From positions 1,488,001 through 1,552,000 of the forward strand of contig JBLDXI010000010.1 in NCBI GenBank assembly GCA_047495785.1: 64,000 bases of DNA. Reading direction: 5' to 3'. This DNA is from Lepidodermella squamata. Taxonomy: Eukaryota > Gastrotricha. The notes below the pieces were generated by a model, which worked only from the letters and a program-made list of their open reading frames with translations, ran no database searches and was not told the DNA's origin. Positions 1 to 10,900 of the stretch are shown here, one piece after another; the first letter of the stretch is position 1; each line of letters begins with the position of its first letter. The position numbers and the translations under genes were made by a program.

Positions 1-2
1 AC

Positions 3-3000
3 CAGAACAGATCGGTTGACCAACAGGCGTCCATGAACCGTTCGATTGACATGTTTTCACAAATAGTTCCAAGCTGGAATCTGTCTTGAAACCTTGCTTG
101 CAGCTATAAGAAGCGATGCCACCAGTTTGATTCGCAGAAACATTGTAGAATGTGTTGATGCCATCAATTAGAGCTTTGCAAGGAGGAACTATAAATTCTC
201 AGTATAATATTACTAAATAAGGTATGAGAGAAGCGTTTTCTTACGTAGGCATGAAGCTTTGCCATCAACCCAACTCCAGCCAGTTGAGCCACTGAAAGTG
301 CATTCCATGAGCCCAGTTGTAGAGCCAGTCATATTATAGCCAGAATTGCAGATATACTTCACCCGGTCGCCCTTTTTGAAGTAATCCAGGGTGGTGGAGT
401 TGACAAAATAAGCTTGTGCTAAAGATGGCGGATTTGAACAGGCTGTAGCTAAACACGTAGGATAATTGCTATTGATCCGGAGCCAGTTGCCTGTGGCTGC
501 ATTCGGAGTGAATGGATCACAAACATGCATCCCAGTATCAGCGGCTGATTTTGCTGTAAAGCCCTTCTTGCACAACATCATAGCTGTCTGCATAAACCCG
601 GCACTGCCATTAAAGGATTTCAAAGGCGGGGCTGATAAGGACCATTCAGCGTTGTCAGGTAAGGTAACACCTTTAGGTACAGCTGAGCAGTTATTAGATG
701 GGCTCAATCGTCTTCCGCAGGTGTAAGCACATACGATCAGAGCCTCTTTTTCCGTTTCACAGGCTCCAGTAGCCGCCCACTCGCCACACGTGCAGTTCTG
801 GTCAACAGGCAAACGTGGGTCGACTTCGCATTCACAAGTGGCCCATTTCGTGCATGTACCCTGGCACACAATCCACATGAACCCGGGATTAGACATGCAA
901 CTGCCCTGATCCTTCCACGTTTTACACATCGGTCCAATGTCATTTCGAGGGGACAAGCAGAGTGTCGTATCGGTGGAAGGAGTGCAAAGGTTTGGGCCTG
1001 AGCACACTGAGCCTCCCGTACACGCCGGAACACAGCGGTCTAAAATATTGTTCAATCTTATAAACACAAATACCCAAAACTAGTCAAAACTCACATTGGG
1101 AACAATCGTCGCCAGTAAAGAAGTCAGTGCAATTGCATTTATCCGGAGCAGCGCACACGCCATCATTTTTACATTCAAAGGTGCAGATTGCTGAAAATAA
1201 GAAAGGATAGAGGCTAGAAAGGTTAGATCAGGTTCAAAGTATTACGCGTTGTGCAGGCAGGTCCACTCCATCCCGGAGCACAAGTGCATGTCTTGTCAGC
1301 ATTACATGTCCCACCATTGGCACATTTAGGGTCACAAAGAGCTACAGCATATTGCAAAGACAGATTAAGAAGATATTGGCGGATAATATGATACAACCTG
1401 TGTTGCAGGTGGCTCCGCCCCATGCCTCTGTGCAATTGCAGGTGTTCCAACCAACGCAAGTGCCGCCATTTAGACACGGATTTGTGCATGATACTGAGAA
1501 GTACCTGCACATATTCCGAACTCTGTTCAGACTGGATGCGTTCAGGGCAGCTTTGTAGATGGACGTACAGCCTAGGTTGAAAGTTGGCGGATTTGTTCCG
1601 TCGTGCCGGCGGCCAATGTACATCCAATAGCTTGTAACTGGAGGGGGGTTCATCGTCTTTGATCCAATAAATGTGGAGTTACAATAGAGGCTAATATTTC
1701 CCGAGGTTTTTTCATATGTGACTGCAATAAATTGATTGCCCGGTGTGAGCAAACAACTTCCCTTAAGACCAGCCGCCACACCACCACCATTCATTGGGTT
1801 GAACCATAGGTTATCAGCACTATCATACATCCACCAGTGCATAGCAAAGGATGTGTCGTTATTGGTAAACTCAACAATCGGTTGACTCGTTGATGACAGG
1901 ATTCGTATCGTTGCTGCAATTGTAAAAGATTGCCCTGCAAAGTTCAGCAGGCCGTGTCGATAAGTGACGAATTTCGGCGAGGGTGCGCCTTGAACCTGTA
2001 TCGCACACGTTGGGCAGAAGGCGCCTCCACCGTGAACCGGGCGAGTATTCGGTTCTCCATCGATACGGTTAACCCAAGCATCTTTCGTCCCAAAATCTGA
2101 CGTGAAAGGCCAGTAGGCGAGAAGCCCCGGTAACTCGGATAGTTTCGTGTTGATTATATCCCTGTATATCCCGCTCACCGCTATCAATAAAAGCTCCTGG
2201 TTATCATATTAGGAATCATAGCTTTGAGTCTACCTGTGTCGCAGGTAGCTCCTGTCCATCCCGCTTTGCATTTACATCTATTGAACCCAATGCAGGTCCC
2301 GTTATTCTTGCATAGTGATGATGAACATTTCACTGAACATTTACAAAACAAGATTTCGATTTCCTGAGTGTTAAATGAACAAACCTGAGAAAAGCGCACA
2401 TGTATCCTTGACTTTGAGAATTTCGGTCACGTTTAGGGCTGATGAGTGCGCTGAAGCGCATGCCATGCTACCATCAAAGTTAGCGCCTGTAGGATCGCCA
2501 TTGCTGTAAGGGGACTGACTGAAATCAAGAATGAATGCTTGCAGTTCCTTACCTGTAGCCTAGGTTCAATTTTGATGATGTCACAGGGGATGTTGCTACT
2601 TGATAAGAGACACCAGCGGCTTCATCGCAGAAGTGTCTCACAGTTTTCGTCAGCCCGTCGTAAGTCACAGCGATAAAAACCCAACTGAAAGAGGTTGAGC
2701 CGAAAGAGCAAGTGTTCACTGTGCCTGAATCGACAGCTAGAGTATTGGCAGCCGAATAAAGCCAACGCATGCCATATGCACCACTGCCAACAGCTGTATT
2801 CGACGGATTCACATATTCGAAAATGGCTCTAAAATCCTGGATATTACAAGCGATGCTTATGATACCAAACACTACCTCATCACGGATGGCGTAGGAATGA
2901 CGAAGGCAGTGAATGTCCAAGATGATGAGCCGAAATTCAGAGCAGCGTTGTCAAAACCAAGGTAAAGATTAGGATTGCCAGTTCCGAATTGTATCCCAGT

Positions 3001-6000
3001 ATCAGATAAACCGAAAGGGCCAGTGGAATACGTGATCACATTGCTTGCCATTCCGTTAATTGTGTTGAAGTAGTCTTTGGCTTGATAGTCATCTGTCAGA
3101 GGCCAATAAGCTACCAAATCTGTTAGATTTCCAATCCAGCTGCTCAGAAACTCGTAATCGGTAGGCACTAGAATCGATTTTAAGCTAACTTGTGCAACAA
3201 TATATGACAATAAAGCCTGCTCGTACGACGTCTAATAAAAGGATCAAGCTGAACTCGCTGATATCAAACCTCGCACGATTAAACCTCTTATGCTCTTCTA
3301 AAACCTGTCTAAACATAGGAATTCCGGGCATGTTAGAAAATGAAGCTTTACAATAAAGTACGCAAACATTTCCAAATTGCACCGGTTTTTCAGTGTGCGA
3401 AGTAGGATCCTGGAACTGAGGTGTTTTCCAAAGGGTCCCCATGTGGTTTCAGAGCATTCGGGTAACAATTCTCGTCTGAAAATAGTTTTGCTAATTTTTG
3501 CAAGCATTCTAGCTTTTTTGCAGCTATTTTCAGCTTACTCAGAGTATTATTATGCGAACGCTCTGTGGTCACACCGAAACTACCTTCTGTCCCTATCTTC
3601 GCATCCTGAAAAACTATTTTTCCAGAATTCGCGAATGTTAGATTTTATTTTTGGTGTGACTGCGCATGTTCGAGCTGACTCTCTAAACCTGGCTCCGTCG
3701 CTATGACTAGAATCTCGCCGAGGGCAATATCCCTTCAGATAAACAATAAACAAAAATGATAGCCAGATGACGTCTAATGGAAGTAATAGGTCAACGAACT
3801 AACGTTGAAGTTCGTTAGTTAGTAAAAGAATAACTTACAGGCATCACATAGCCTTCCTTTCCAGGGGGCTACGCAGTTACATCGATTGAAACCAGTGCAA
3901 GTTCCGCCGTTAGCGCAAATTGGACATGATACTGATTACAGTATTAAAGTGTTTTAAAGAGACGAATCATCAGCGAAATGCCTACCTGAGAAGTTTTTGC
4001 ATAACTCCTTGACGTCAAGTAGTTGGTCAGCTGTCAAAGATGAGCTAAAAACTGACAAACAAGCGATTTTCGCAGATACGACTACTCCGCCGAAACCCCT
4101 GCGTGGACAGAAAAGTTATTAGGACTGCTGATCGAGTAACATTTCTCACCTGCATCCCAAGCAGACAAGATTCGAAGTAGGCGGAAAAGTTGGGTGTGTC
4201 TCAATGCTCTTAAAAGCATCACCGCAAAAGGCCTTGCTTTGCCGCGTCGTGTGATCGTACGAGTAACCCACATACTGCCAGTTTTGTATCATCGGGCAAA
4301 GGGGATTGTGCGAAGTACCTATGGCATTTACAAACAGTGCGTTGTAAGTGCCGTAGTGCCAGATGTGCAACTGCCACGCGCCGTTAATGTCGCTCCATTC
4401 AAACAGCGGCCCTACACTGCCATCCAACAGGTAGACCCAGAACGATACAGTGAAAGATGAATTTCCAAAACTCAGCTGGCTGTTGTTGAATATAGCGTAT
4501 TTGTTCTGTGGCGTGCTAATGCCGAATTCGACGGCTGTGCTTCCAACGCCGAAAGGTCCTGACGTGAAATTGTGGACCGTGTTTGATGGCGTGGGACTGA
4601 TCTTAGTGCCAGGACTGATATCATTAAATCCATACTTGTAGCTCAGTGGAAGATAAGCTACTAGAGATGGATAGCTTGCTAATTTCGATGATACGTATGC
4701 TTCATCAACATCAACTAAAGATTGGATATTATTACATCCGATTTTTAGACTTCGATCATTCATTTACCTGAAGAGCACAGATCACCAATAAACGGCGGTT
4801 TGCACTTGCACACATTGAAGCCAATGCACGTACCTCCATTCGCACATTTTGCAGGGCAGTATACTATCAGAAGCAGAATTGCCTTACTGTTACAGTAACA
4901 GTATTGGCAATATCTCGTTACCTGAAAACAGCCTGCAGGCTTTACGAACTTGTAACAATTCAGCCTCTGTTAGGGCTTTAGAGTGATAAGAAGCGCAGGC
5001 CATGTAAACGTCTGAGGTCTCGGCTGGCTTGGGGCTACCGTTCGATGTCCACGGGGGTCTAATCAAAATCAGCATAAAATATGGATGAGGATGATCATGA
5101 GGAATTAAAAATCACACCTATAGCCGATGTTCAGCACATTGGTAGTAGCTGCAGGCTTCGATCGCGTTTTAGCCGGTCCTGCCCATGACCATCCGCAAAA
5201 TATCCGCATTGAGTAAGTGCTACCGTTTAAACCAAAAGTTACGGCGACGAATTGCCATTGCTGATATGTCGCGCAATTTCCGTATTGGAAAGCATCTCCA
5301 GTCGGATTTCTCACGTGTAAATACAATGAATTTGCTCCAGTTTTCTGATAAAAGGTAGCGCCCATGTCGCCGTCACCGGGGTAATCAAATGTCGAATTGC
5401 TAAATTGGAATAGCGGGAAGTCAGTCGACGCCTGGGTGTTGATAAAAGCAGTGAATGTCCAATCTCCAGCTCCTCGAACGAGTAGACTAGAATAAACAGT
5501 CAAGTAAGAATTGGCCTTCATGTAGATAGCAGATTTAGGGGCTAGAAAAGGCCCAGAAACGTAATTAGGAGGATCGGGAACGGCAACTGTGTTGAGCTTG
5601 TTAGGTCCAGCATCTAACCGCCCGTAGTTACTCGTCATTGGCCAGTAAGCGATCAATCCGGGTAGCTTCGAGAGTTGGGCATTGATTGTTGCATTATCTA
5701 TAGCGGCAGTATAATCTAGAGAAGGAAATGTTAATTTTTCTTAGGACTGATAACAGAATCCCCAAACTTGAGTTGCAAAGGCCGCCGTAACTGTAGGTCG
5801 GGCATTTGCATATGTTCTTGCCTATGCACGTCCCGCCGTTGGTACACGACGATGAGCAGACTCCTGAAGCAACATTAGAGATTAATATAGCCTTTCTCTC
5901 TGTTGATTACTTTACCTGTAAATGATGTACATGCAAACTGATGGAGCTGTAGTTCATCGATAGTCAGGGCTTTTGAATGGAAGCCACCGCACATTGCTCT

Positions 6001-6708
6001 AACGTTCGAAGCTGTGTTCGGAGTCGGTGTATCTCTATAATAAATATTACATTACTCATTACTTGAATGTTTGAGAAGTGAATGTTCAGACCTGTATGCA
6101 ATGTACACTTTGTTAGTCGTGACAATGCTTGAGGCTGGGTACGGCATAACAGCGACAGGTGCAAAAGCGCCATCGCAGTACAGTCTTAGCACACCGGTAT
6201 TCGCATCGTATACAATAGCGATCACTACAGCCCCAGATATATCGCATGGGTAAATCATCCATTCCGAACCAGGTAGCCCATTGATGCCAATAATATTACT
6301 GCCTGTTTGCCAGACGTAAAAGCCGTAGTTAGTTCCAACAGGCGGATCGTCATATTCCATTATAGGGAGAACACCTCTTGTATTGGTGTCAATTATCTGG
6401 ACATAGGTCCATGACGTTGCTCCGAAGTTCAATCGCGGGTCTGTTATCGTTATGTAGCGGCCGCTCGATGCGTTGTACGATCCGAGGGGTTCATTGCTGT
6501 AGCCGACTTCATAACTGCCGGATGCCGTGCTGGAAAGTACGCTATTCATCTTGGCTGTTGTTTTCGCATCATTGCCGGCGTAGGAACTGCTCCATGGCCA
6601 GTATGCTAAGCAACTATCGAGGGAAGCTAGCGCAGCGAAAGCTAGATCAGAGTCCGATTTAACTAATGGCGCGAAGCAAAGTATTGCAATCAACTTTAAC
6701 AGCAACAT
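3..6708 (-). CDS. Multidomain LamG/EGF/ShKT/CCP receptor, copy A (C-terminus beyond window)
   Basis: A large modular surface protein. I do not recognise a named orthologue. Eighteen exons are visible (high to low): 6708-6092, 6034-5916, 5863-5768, 5715-5118, 5058-4922, 4863-4768, 4714-4150, 4098-3986, 3931-3839, 3167-2876, 2828-2553, 2503-2385, 2332-2234, 2180-1398, 1341-1246, 1190-1095, 1039-245, 188-3. They keep frame for about 1725 codons. The start at 6708 opens a signal peptide (MLLLKLIAILCFAPLVKS). Five laminin-G/pentraxin-like domains, each with an AYWP-type opening, alternate with EGF modules carrying NGGTC cores. Two more EGFs, two ShKT domains (C..W...G.C...C...C pattern) and CCP domains follow. 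Exon sizes match copy C almost exactly. The last CCPs, membrane helix and tail lie off the left edge. The 671-bp intron 3168-3838 holds a MITE-like insertion. Function inferred: adhesion or recognition at the cell surface. Confidence 0.85.
3391..3608 (+). mobile_element. MITE-like element, CAGKGTGCGAAGTA family (copy in copy A intron)
   Basis: Begins CAGTGTGCGAAGTAGGATCC, followed by a GAACTGAGGTGTTTTC block and an AAAGGGTCCCC block, both also present (inverted) in the copy at 12903-13068. A degenerate right end, CTATCTTCGCATCCTG, closes it. It occupies the same intron of copy A that is occupied in copy B, but in the opposite orientation. Confidence 0.6.
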
Positions 6709-6840
6709 TTTTTGGGCAATAATGGTGTTAACTGTTAATATTTCGGTCGTGGCATATTCAATCAATCGTCACCGTGCGGCTTCATTGTTCGCAAATCTCG
6801 TTAATCATGTATGATGGTTGCAAACATATACAAGAAATAT

Positions 6841-6990
6841 TACGATGTTGGGAGACGGCTATTTTTACTTGTTGGGTTCATTCCTTCAAGAAAGTTCTAC
6901 CTAGAATTCGCCATAAATTATCTACGTGTGACAATTCAACGTTTTACGAACAATTGTTTTTGAATGGGTAATTAATAATGATTTCTGTGC
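6841..6990 (-). promoter_or_regulatory. Conserved upstream block of receptor copy A
   Basis: About 130-280 bases upstream of the copy A start codon. It shares with the region upstream of copy C (29281-29430) the plus-strand pattern GAAAGTTCTA..AAGAATTC or close variants, followed by a shared ACAATTC block and a TGATGATTTCT-like stretch. Conservation of non-coding sequence between paralogs may reflect either shared promoter function or simply recent duplication. The GAA/TTC spacing is reminiscent of a heat-shock element but is not a perfect one. Confidence 0.35.
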
Positions 6991-7092
6991 GAAGCATAGA
7001 GCCATATCGATAAAGCCTGTTAGGTGTTAGGTGGACTAGTTAGGAGGTGTGCGAAGCATAGAGCCATATCGATAAAGCCTGTTAGGTGGACT
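6986..7092. repeat. 62-bp-period tandem duplication
   Basis: The unit starting TGTGCGAAGCATAGAGCC at 6986 recurs at 7048 with near-identical sequence through CCTGTTAGGTGGACTA. This is two copies of a direct repeat in the spacer between receptor copies A and B. Confidence 0.85.
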
Positions 7093-7389
7093 ATTTGTTG
7101 CGTCGTTATCCGAACAACTTTCTACAACGTACAATGAGATACAACAGAAGGTCTTATTTATTGACTTTAACATCACTTTTTCGGTCTGGAAGTCAGAAGT
7201 CCGACAGTGCGCATTTATCGATGGTTAGGAAATAGGGATGAATAATAACTAAGTTTGAGCGGCCCAGCATGATGTTTAGAGAAGCTTTTATTCTCAGCCG
7301 CTAACTTGAGAAACATACATAAATGCTAATAAAGGTTTTCACTCGTTGAATCATGCCCTCGTTACTTTTTTTACGGTATTTTTAAAGAT

Positions 7390-7532
7390 TTTGTGTCAGG
7401 AATAGTCGGAAATCGCTACAAAGCCCTCCTTTTCCACCTTTTTTCTTAATTCCAATGAAATTATACAATTTTCTACTGCCAGACCGAGCTGAGGTGTCGC
7501 GACACCCCAGAACCCCTGTACCTCGCACTCTG
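7390..7532. mobile_element. MITE-like element, CAGKGTGCGAAGTA family (copy 1)
   Basis: The right end is clear: a palindrome GAGGTGTCGCGACACCCC followed by a CCTGTACCTCGCACTCTG terminus, matching the ends near 12905 and 21500. The left end is poorly resolved. It is non-coding and looks like a decayed copy. Confidence 0.5.
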
Positions 7533-7987
7533 GGAAATAATAATTGCACGACATTAGTTTCACTAAATTTCTAGAATGTACCATTGTTCCATCAACACCA
7601 GTGAGCCCCGTCTGAATTTCAACATGGCGTAGACTATAGTGTAGACAATGTACTTATTGCGTATATTTTTCGCAAAATCATAACGGCGGATTAAAAAACT
7701 GTCAGATGTAGGAAGAATTACGCTCCACCTGGCATCTGCCAGACAAAACGCGATGCTCCTGTGACCCTGGCAACCGCGTTTGGCTGACAATCGAAACCTG
7801 ACGGTAAAATAAATGAAAATCGGTGAGCATCATATCTAGAATGCTATAATTTATTCAATTATCAAGTTATCGAATCTCTGAAAACGCCCAGCGTGAACCA
7901 CCAACGCGCCGCTGAAAACCATTTTTTCAATGTTATCAGCCAAGTATGTCAGCAACAGAGGCGATTTAACGTCCTCAGCAACAATGA

Positions 7988-10900
7988 TCATCCGGATGCT
8001 TCAAACTCCGGAATGTCCATACCGCCTTCTATATGGCCTGGTTCTTTCCTCTTTTGAGGCGCTCCAGTTGCTGGTCTATTAGGACCCAATGGGTTTGGTA
8101 CCAGAATATCAGACTGTTGGCCGTTAACAAAGCCAGCAGTAGCAAGCTGTTGCTGTTCTTTCTTCTTTTCCAAATCGTCCATGAATCTTTCTGTCGCATA
8201 CTTGTTGCGCAAGCGAGCTCTCAATTGATGAAGTTGCCCCAACCGGCGTTTGTCTCTCAGCCACTTTGTGAAATGATTTAAATTATGTTGAAATCGTCTG
8301 ATGTCTCTACTTAGAGTCATATAGTCGAGGCACACAACAATGCCTAAGAAAAAGCCGAGAATCGATAAAACTGTCGAGGCGGTAGCCACTGCCGTGTCTG
8401 ATTCGTAGGCGACTACTTTCGCCGGCTTCGGGGCGGTCAGAAGGGCATTTCTCGAGCATGCAAGTTGCTGTTTGTCCCATGTGGCATTCTCGTTGCATCG
8501 CCAATATGCAATTTGGTAGGTTTGATTTTTGCTTGGCTCATAGCCTTGATTCCAGTCACACTCGAAAGCAACTACTTCGTTGTAGAGAATTGTTTCAACT
8601 TCAGAACTCGAGTTCATTATCCGATAATTGGTTATTTCAAAGCTTTGCGGCATTTCGCAGCTCACAACTGAAAGAAATTGAGCCCTGAATATACTATCAT
8701 TTGCCTTATGAAGTTACTTACGAAGGCAAGCTAGTTGGTTGGTTGACCAATATCCAGATTCCAAACAAGTATTTACCACTTGACCCAAAGGTGTGTTCTC
8801 CGTGCCAGGCTCAATGTACAAGCTGTTAGCACCTTTGCTACATTTTGTGGTGAAAGTTTCCCCGAACAAGTAGGTAATAGCTTTCAAATCCGTTATGTAT
8901 GCATTTTCTTCCTCCATTGGCTTCGAGCACGTAACAACTGAAAGAACAATTTAATACGTCACACGGGGCACAAAGTCGCAAAAAAATTACCCGAGCAGAT
9001 CGGTTGACCTACAGGCGTCCATGTTCCATTAGATTGACACGTTTTCACAAACAGCTCCAAACTGGAATCTGTTTTGTATCCTTGCTTACAGCCATAAGAA
9101 GCGATTCCGCCAGTTTGATTCGCAGAAACATTGTAGAATGTGTTGATGCCATCGATAAGAGCCTTGCATGGAGGAACTGAAAATTCTCGATAGAAGGTCT
9201 AAGGTCTAATGTATGAAAAATACATTTCCTTACGTAGGCAAGTTGCTTTACCGTCAGCCCAGCTCCAGCCAGTTGAGCCAGTAAAAGTGCATTCCATGAG
9301 CCCGGATGTAGATCCAGTCATATTGTAACCAGCATTGCAAATATACTTCACGCGGTCTCCCTTTTTGAAATAATCTAGGTTGGTGGAGTTTACGAAATAA
9401 GCCTGAGCGAGGGATGGCGGATTCGGACAGGCAGCAGCTAAACACGTAGGATAATTGCTATTGATCCGGAGCCAGTTGCCAGTGGCTGCATTCGGCGTGA
9501 ATGGATCACAAACATGCATCCCAGTATCGGCGGCTGATTTAGCTGTGAAACCCTTCTTGCATAACATCAACGCTGTTTGCATGAAACCAGCATTGCCATT
9601 GAATGATTTCAAAGGCGGAGCTGATAGGGACCATTCAGCGTTGTCAGGTAAAGTTACTCCTTCGGGAACAGCTGAGCAGTTGTTGAGAGGATTCAATCGT
9701 CTGCCGCAGGTGTAAGCGCATACGACCATTGCCTCCATTTCAGTTTCACAGGCTCCAGTAGCCGCCCAATCGCCACATGTACAATTCTGGTCAACAGGCA
9801 AACCGGGGTCGACTTCGCATTCACAAGTCGCCCACTTTGTGCATGTACCCTGGCATGCGATCCACATGAAACCGGGATTAGACATGCAACTGCCCTGGTC
9901 TTTCCAAGTTTGACACATCGGGCCAACATCTTTTCGAGGGGACAGGCAAAGTGTGGTATTAGTGGATCGAGTGCAAACATTTGAGCCAGTACACACTGAG
10001 CCTGTCGAGCATGCCGGGACACATCGAACTAATAAAAACGTTGACATAAAATTTTTTTAAGTAATCACCCGTAACTCACATTGTGAACAATCGTCACCCG
10101 TATAGAGATCAGTGCAATTACATTTGTCTGGAGCTATGCAAACGCCATCATTTTTGCATTGGTAGGTGCAAATAGCTAAAAAAGTATTACAAATCGAAAG
10201 GTATCGAAATGGACAAAGGAAAACTGAAACAGGAAACATGAGGCAGAGTATGGCTTAAAAGCCTTGAAAAGCAACATTAAGCCTTTGATGGTGCTCGCGT
10301 CGGCTTCTGAAGCAGAATGAATAACCCTGATTTCAATAAATTTGTCCATTTTATTGCTCATGCCTCATAGCTCCTCCAGTGTCCCATTCGTTTTACTATT
10401 CCTCAATATTCGATTTATTCATCTTTTGTAGCTTACGTGTCGTGCAAGATGTTCCACTCCAGCCCGAAGCGCAAGTGCAAGTTTTGTCAGCATTACAGGT
10501 CGCGCCATTCGCGCAATTAGGGTTGCAAATTGCTGAAAACAAGTCGTGAAACATTGGAGTCAATGCAAGAGCAAAGAAACTGAAATTTACATGTATCACA
10601 GGTGGAACCGGTCCATATATCCGTACAATTGCATTTGTCAGGAGCAATGCACGTGCCACCATTTTTACATGCATTAGTGCAAATAGCTAGAAAATATACA
10701 AAAATATGTGTTTTCGATATTGTTTTTTTTCAAAAGATTACGCGTTGAGCAGGAAGGACCAGTCCACCCAGAAGAACATGTGCACTTGCCAGTATTGCAT
10801 GTACCACCATTCCCACATTTAGGGTTACAAAGAGCTTAATATGAATGGAAATCAATGTTAACGGTGAGTTTAAAATTGAATGTTACCAGTATTGCAGGTG

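Larger units (their letters stand above)
6709..7987. other. Intergenic spacer between receptor copies A and B
   Basis: No gene seen in 1.28 kb. It holds the upstream region of copy A, including a block (about 6841-6990) recognisably similar to the region upstream of copy C, a 62-bp direct duplication (6986-7092), one MITE-like element (about 7390-7532) and the 3' flank of copy B. A stretch near 7285 (CTTTTATTCTCAG) matches one at 29550 in the spacer between copies C and D. This suggests the spacers were duplicated with the genes. Confidence 0.6.

Noticed and set aside
466-726. Plus-strand open frames repeated at 466-726, 9455-9715 and 23175-23429
   Set aside because: Conserved only because they are antisense to the same ShKT/CCP exon in receptor copies A, B and C.
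6890-6912. Heat-shock element in the upstream block of copy A
   Set aside because: GAA and TTC triplets are present but the five-base alternation breaks after two units. Kept only as an unspecified conserved block.
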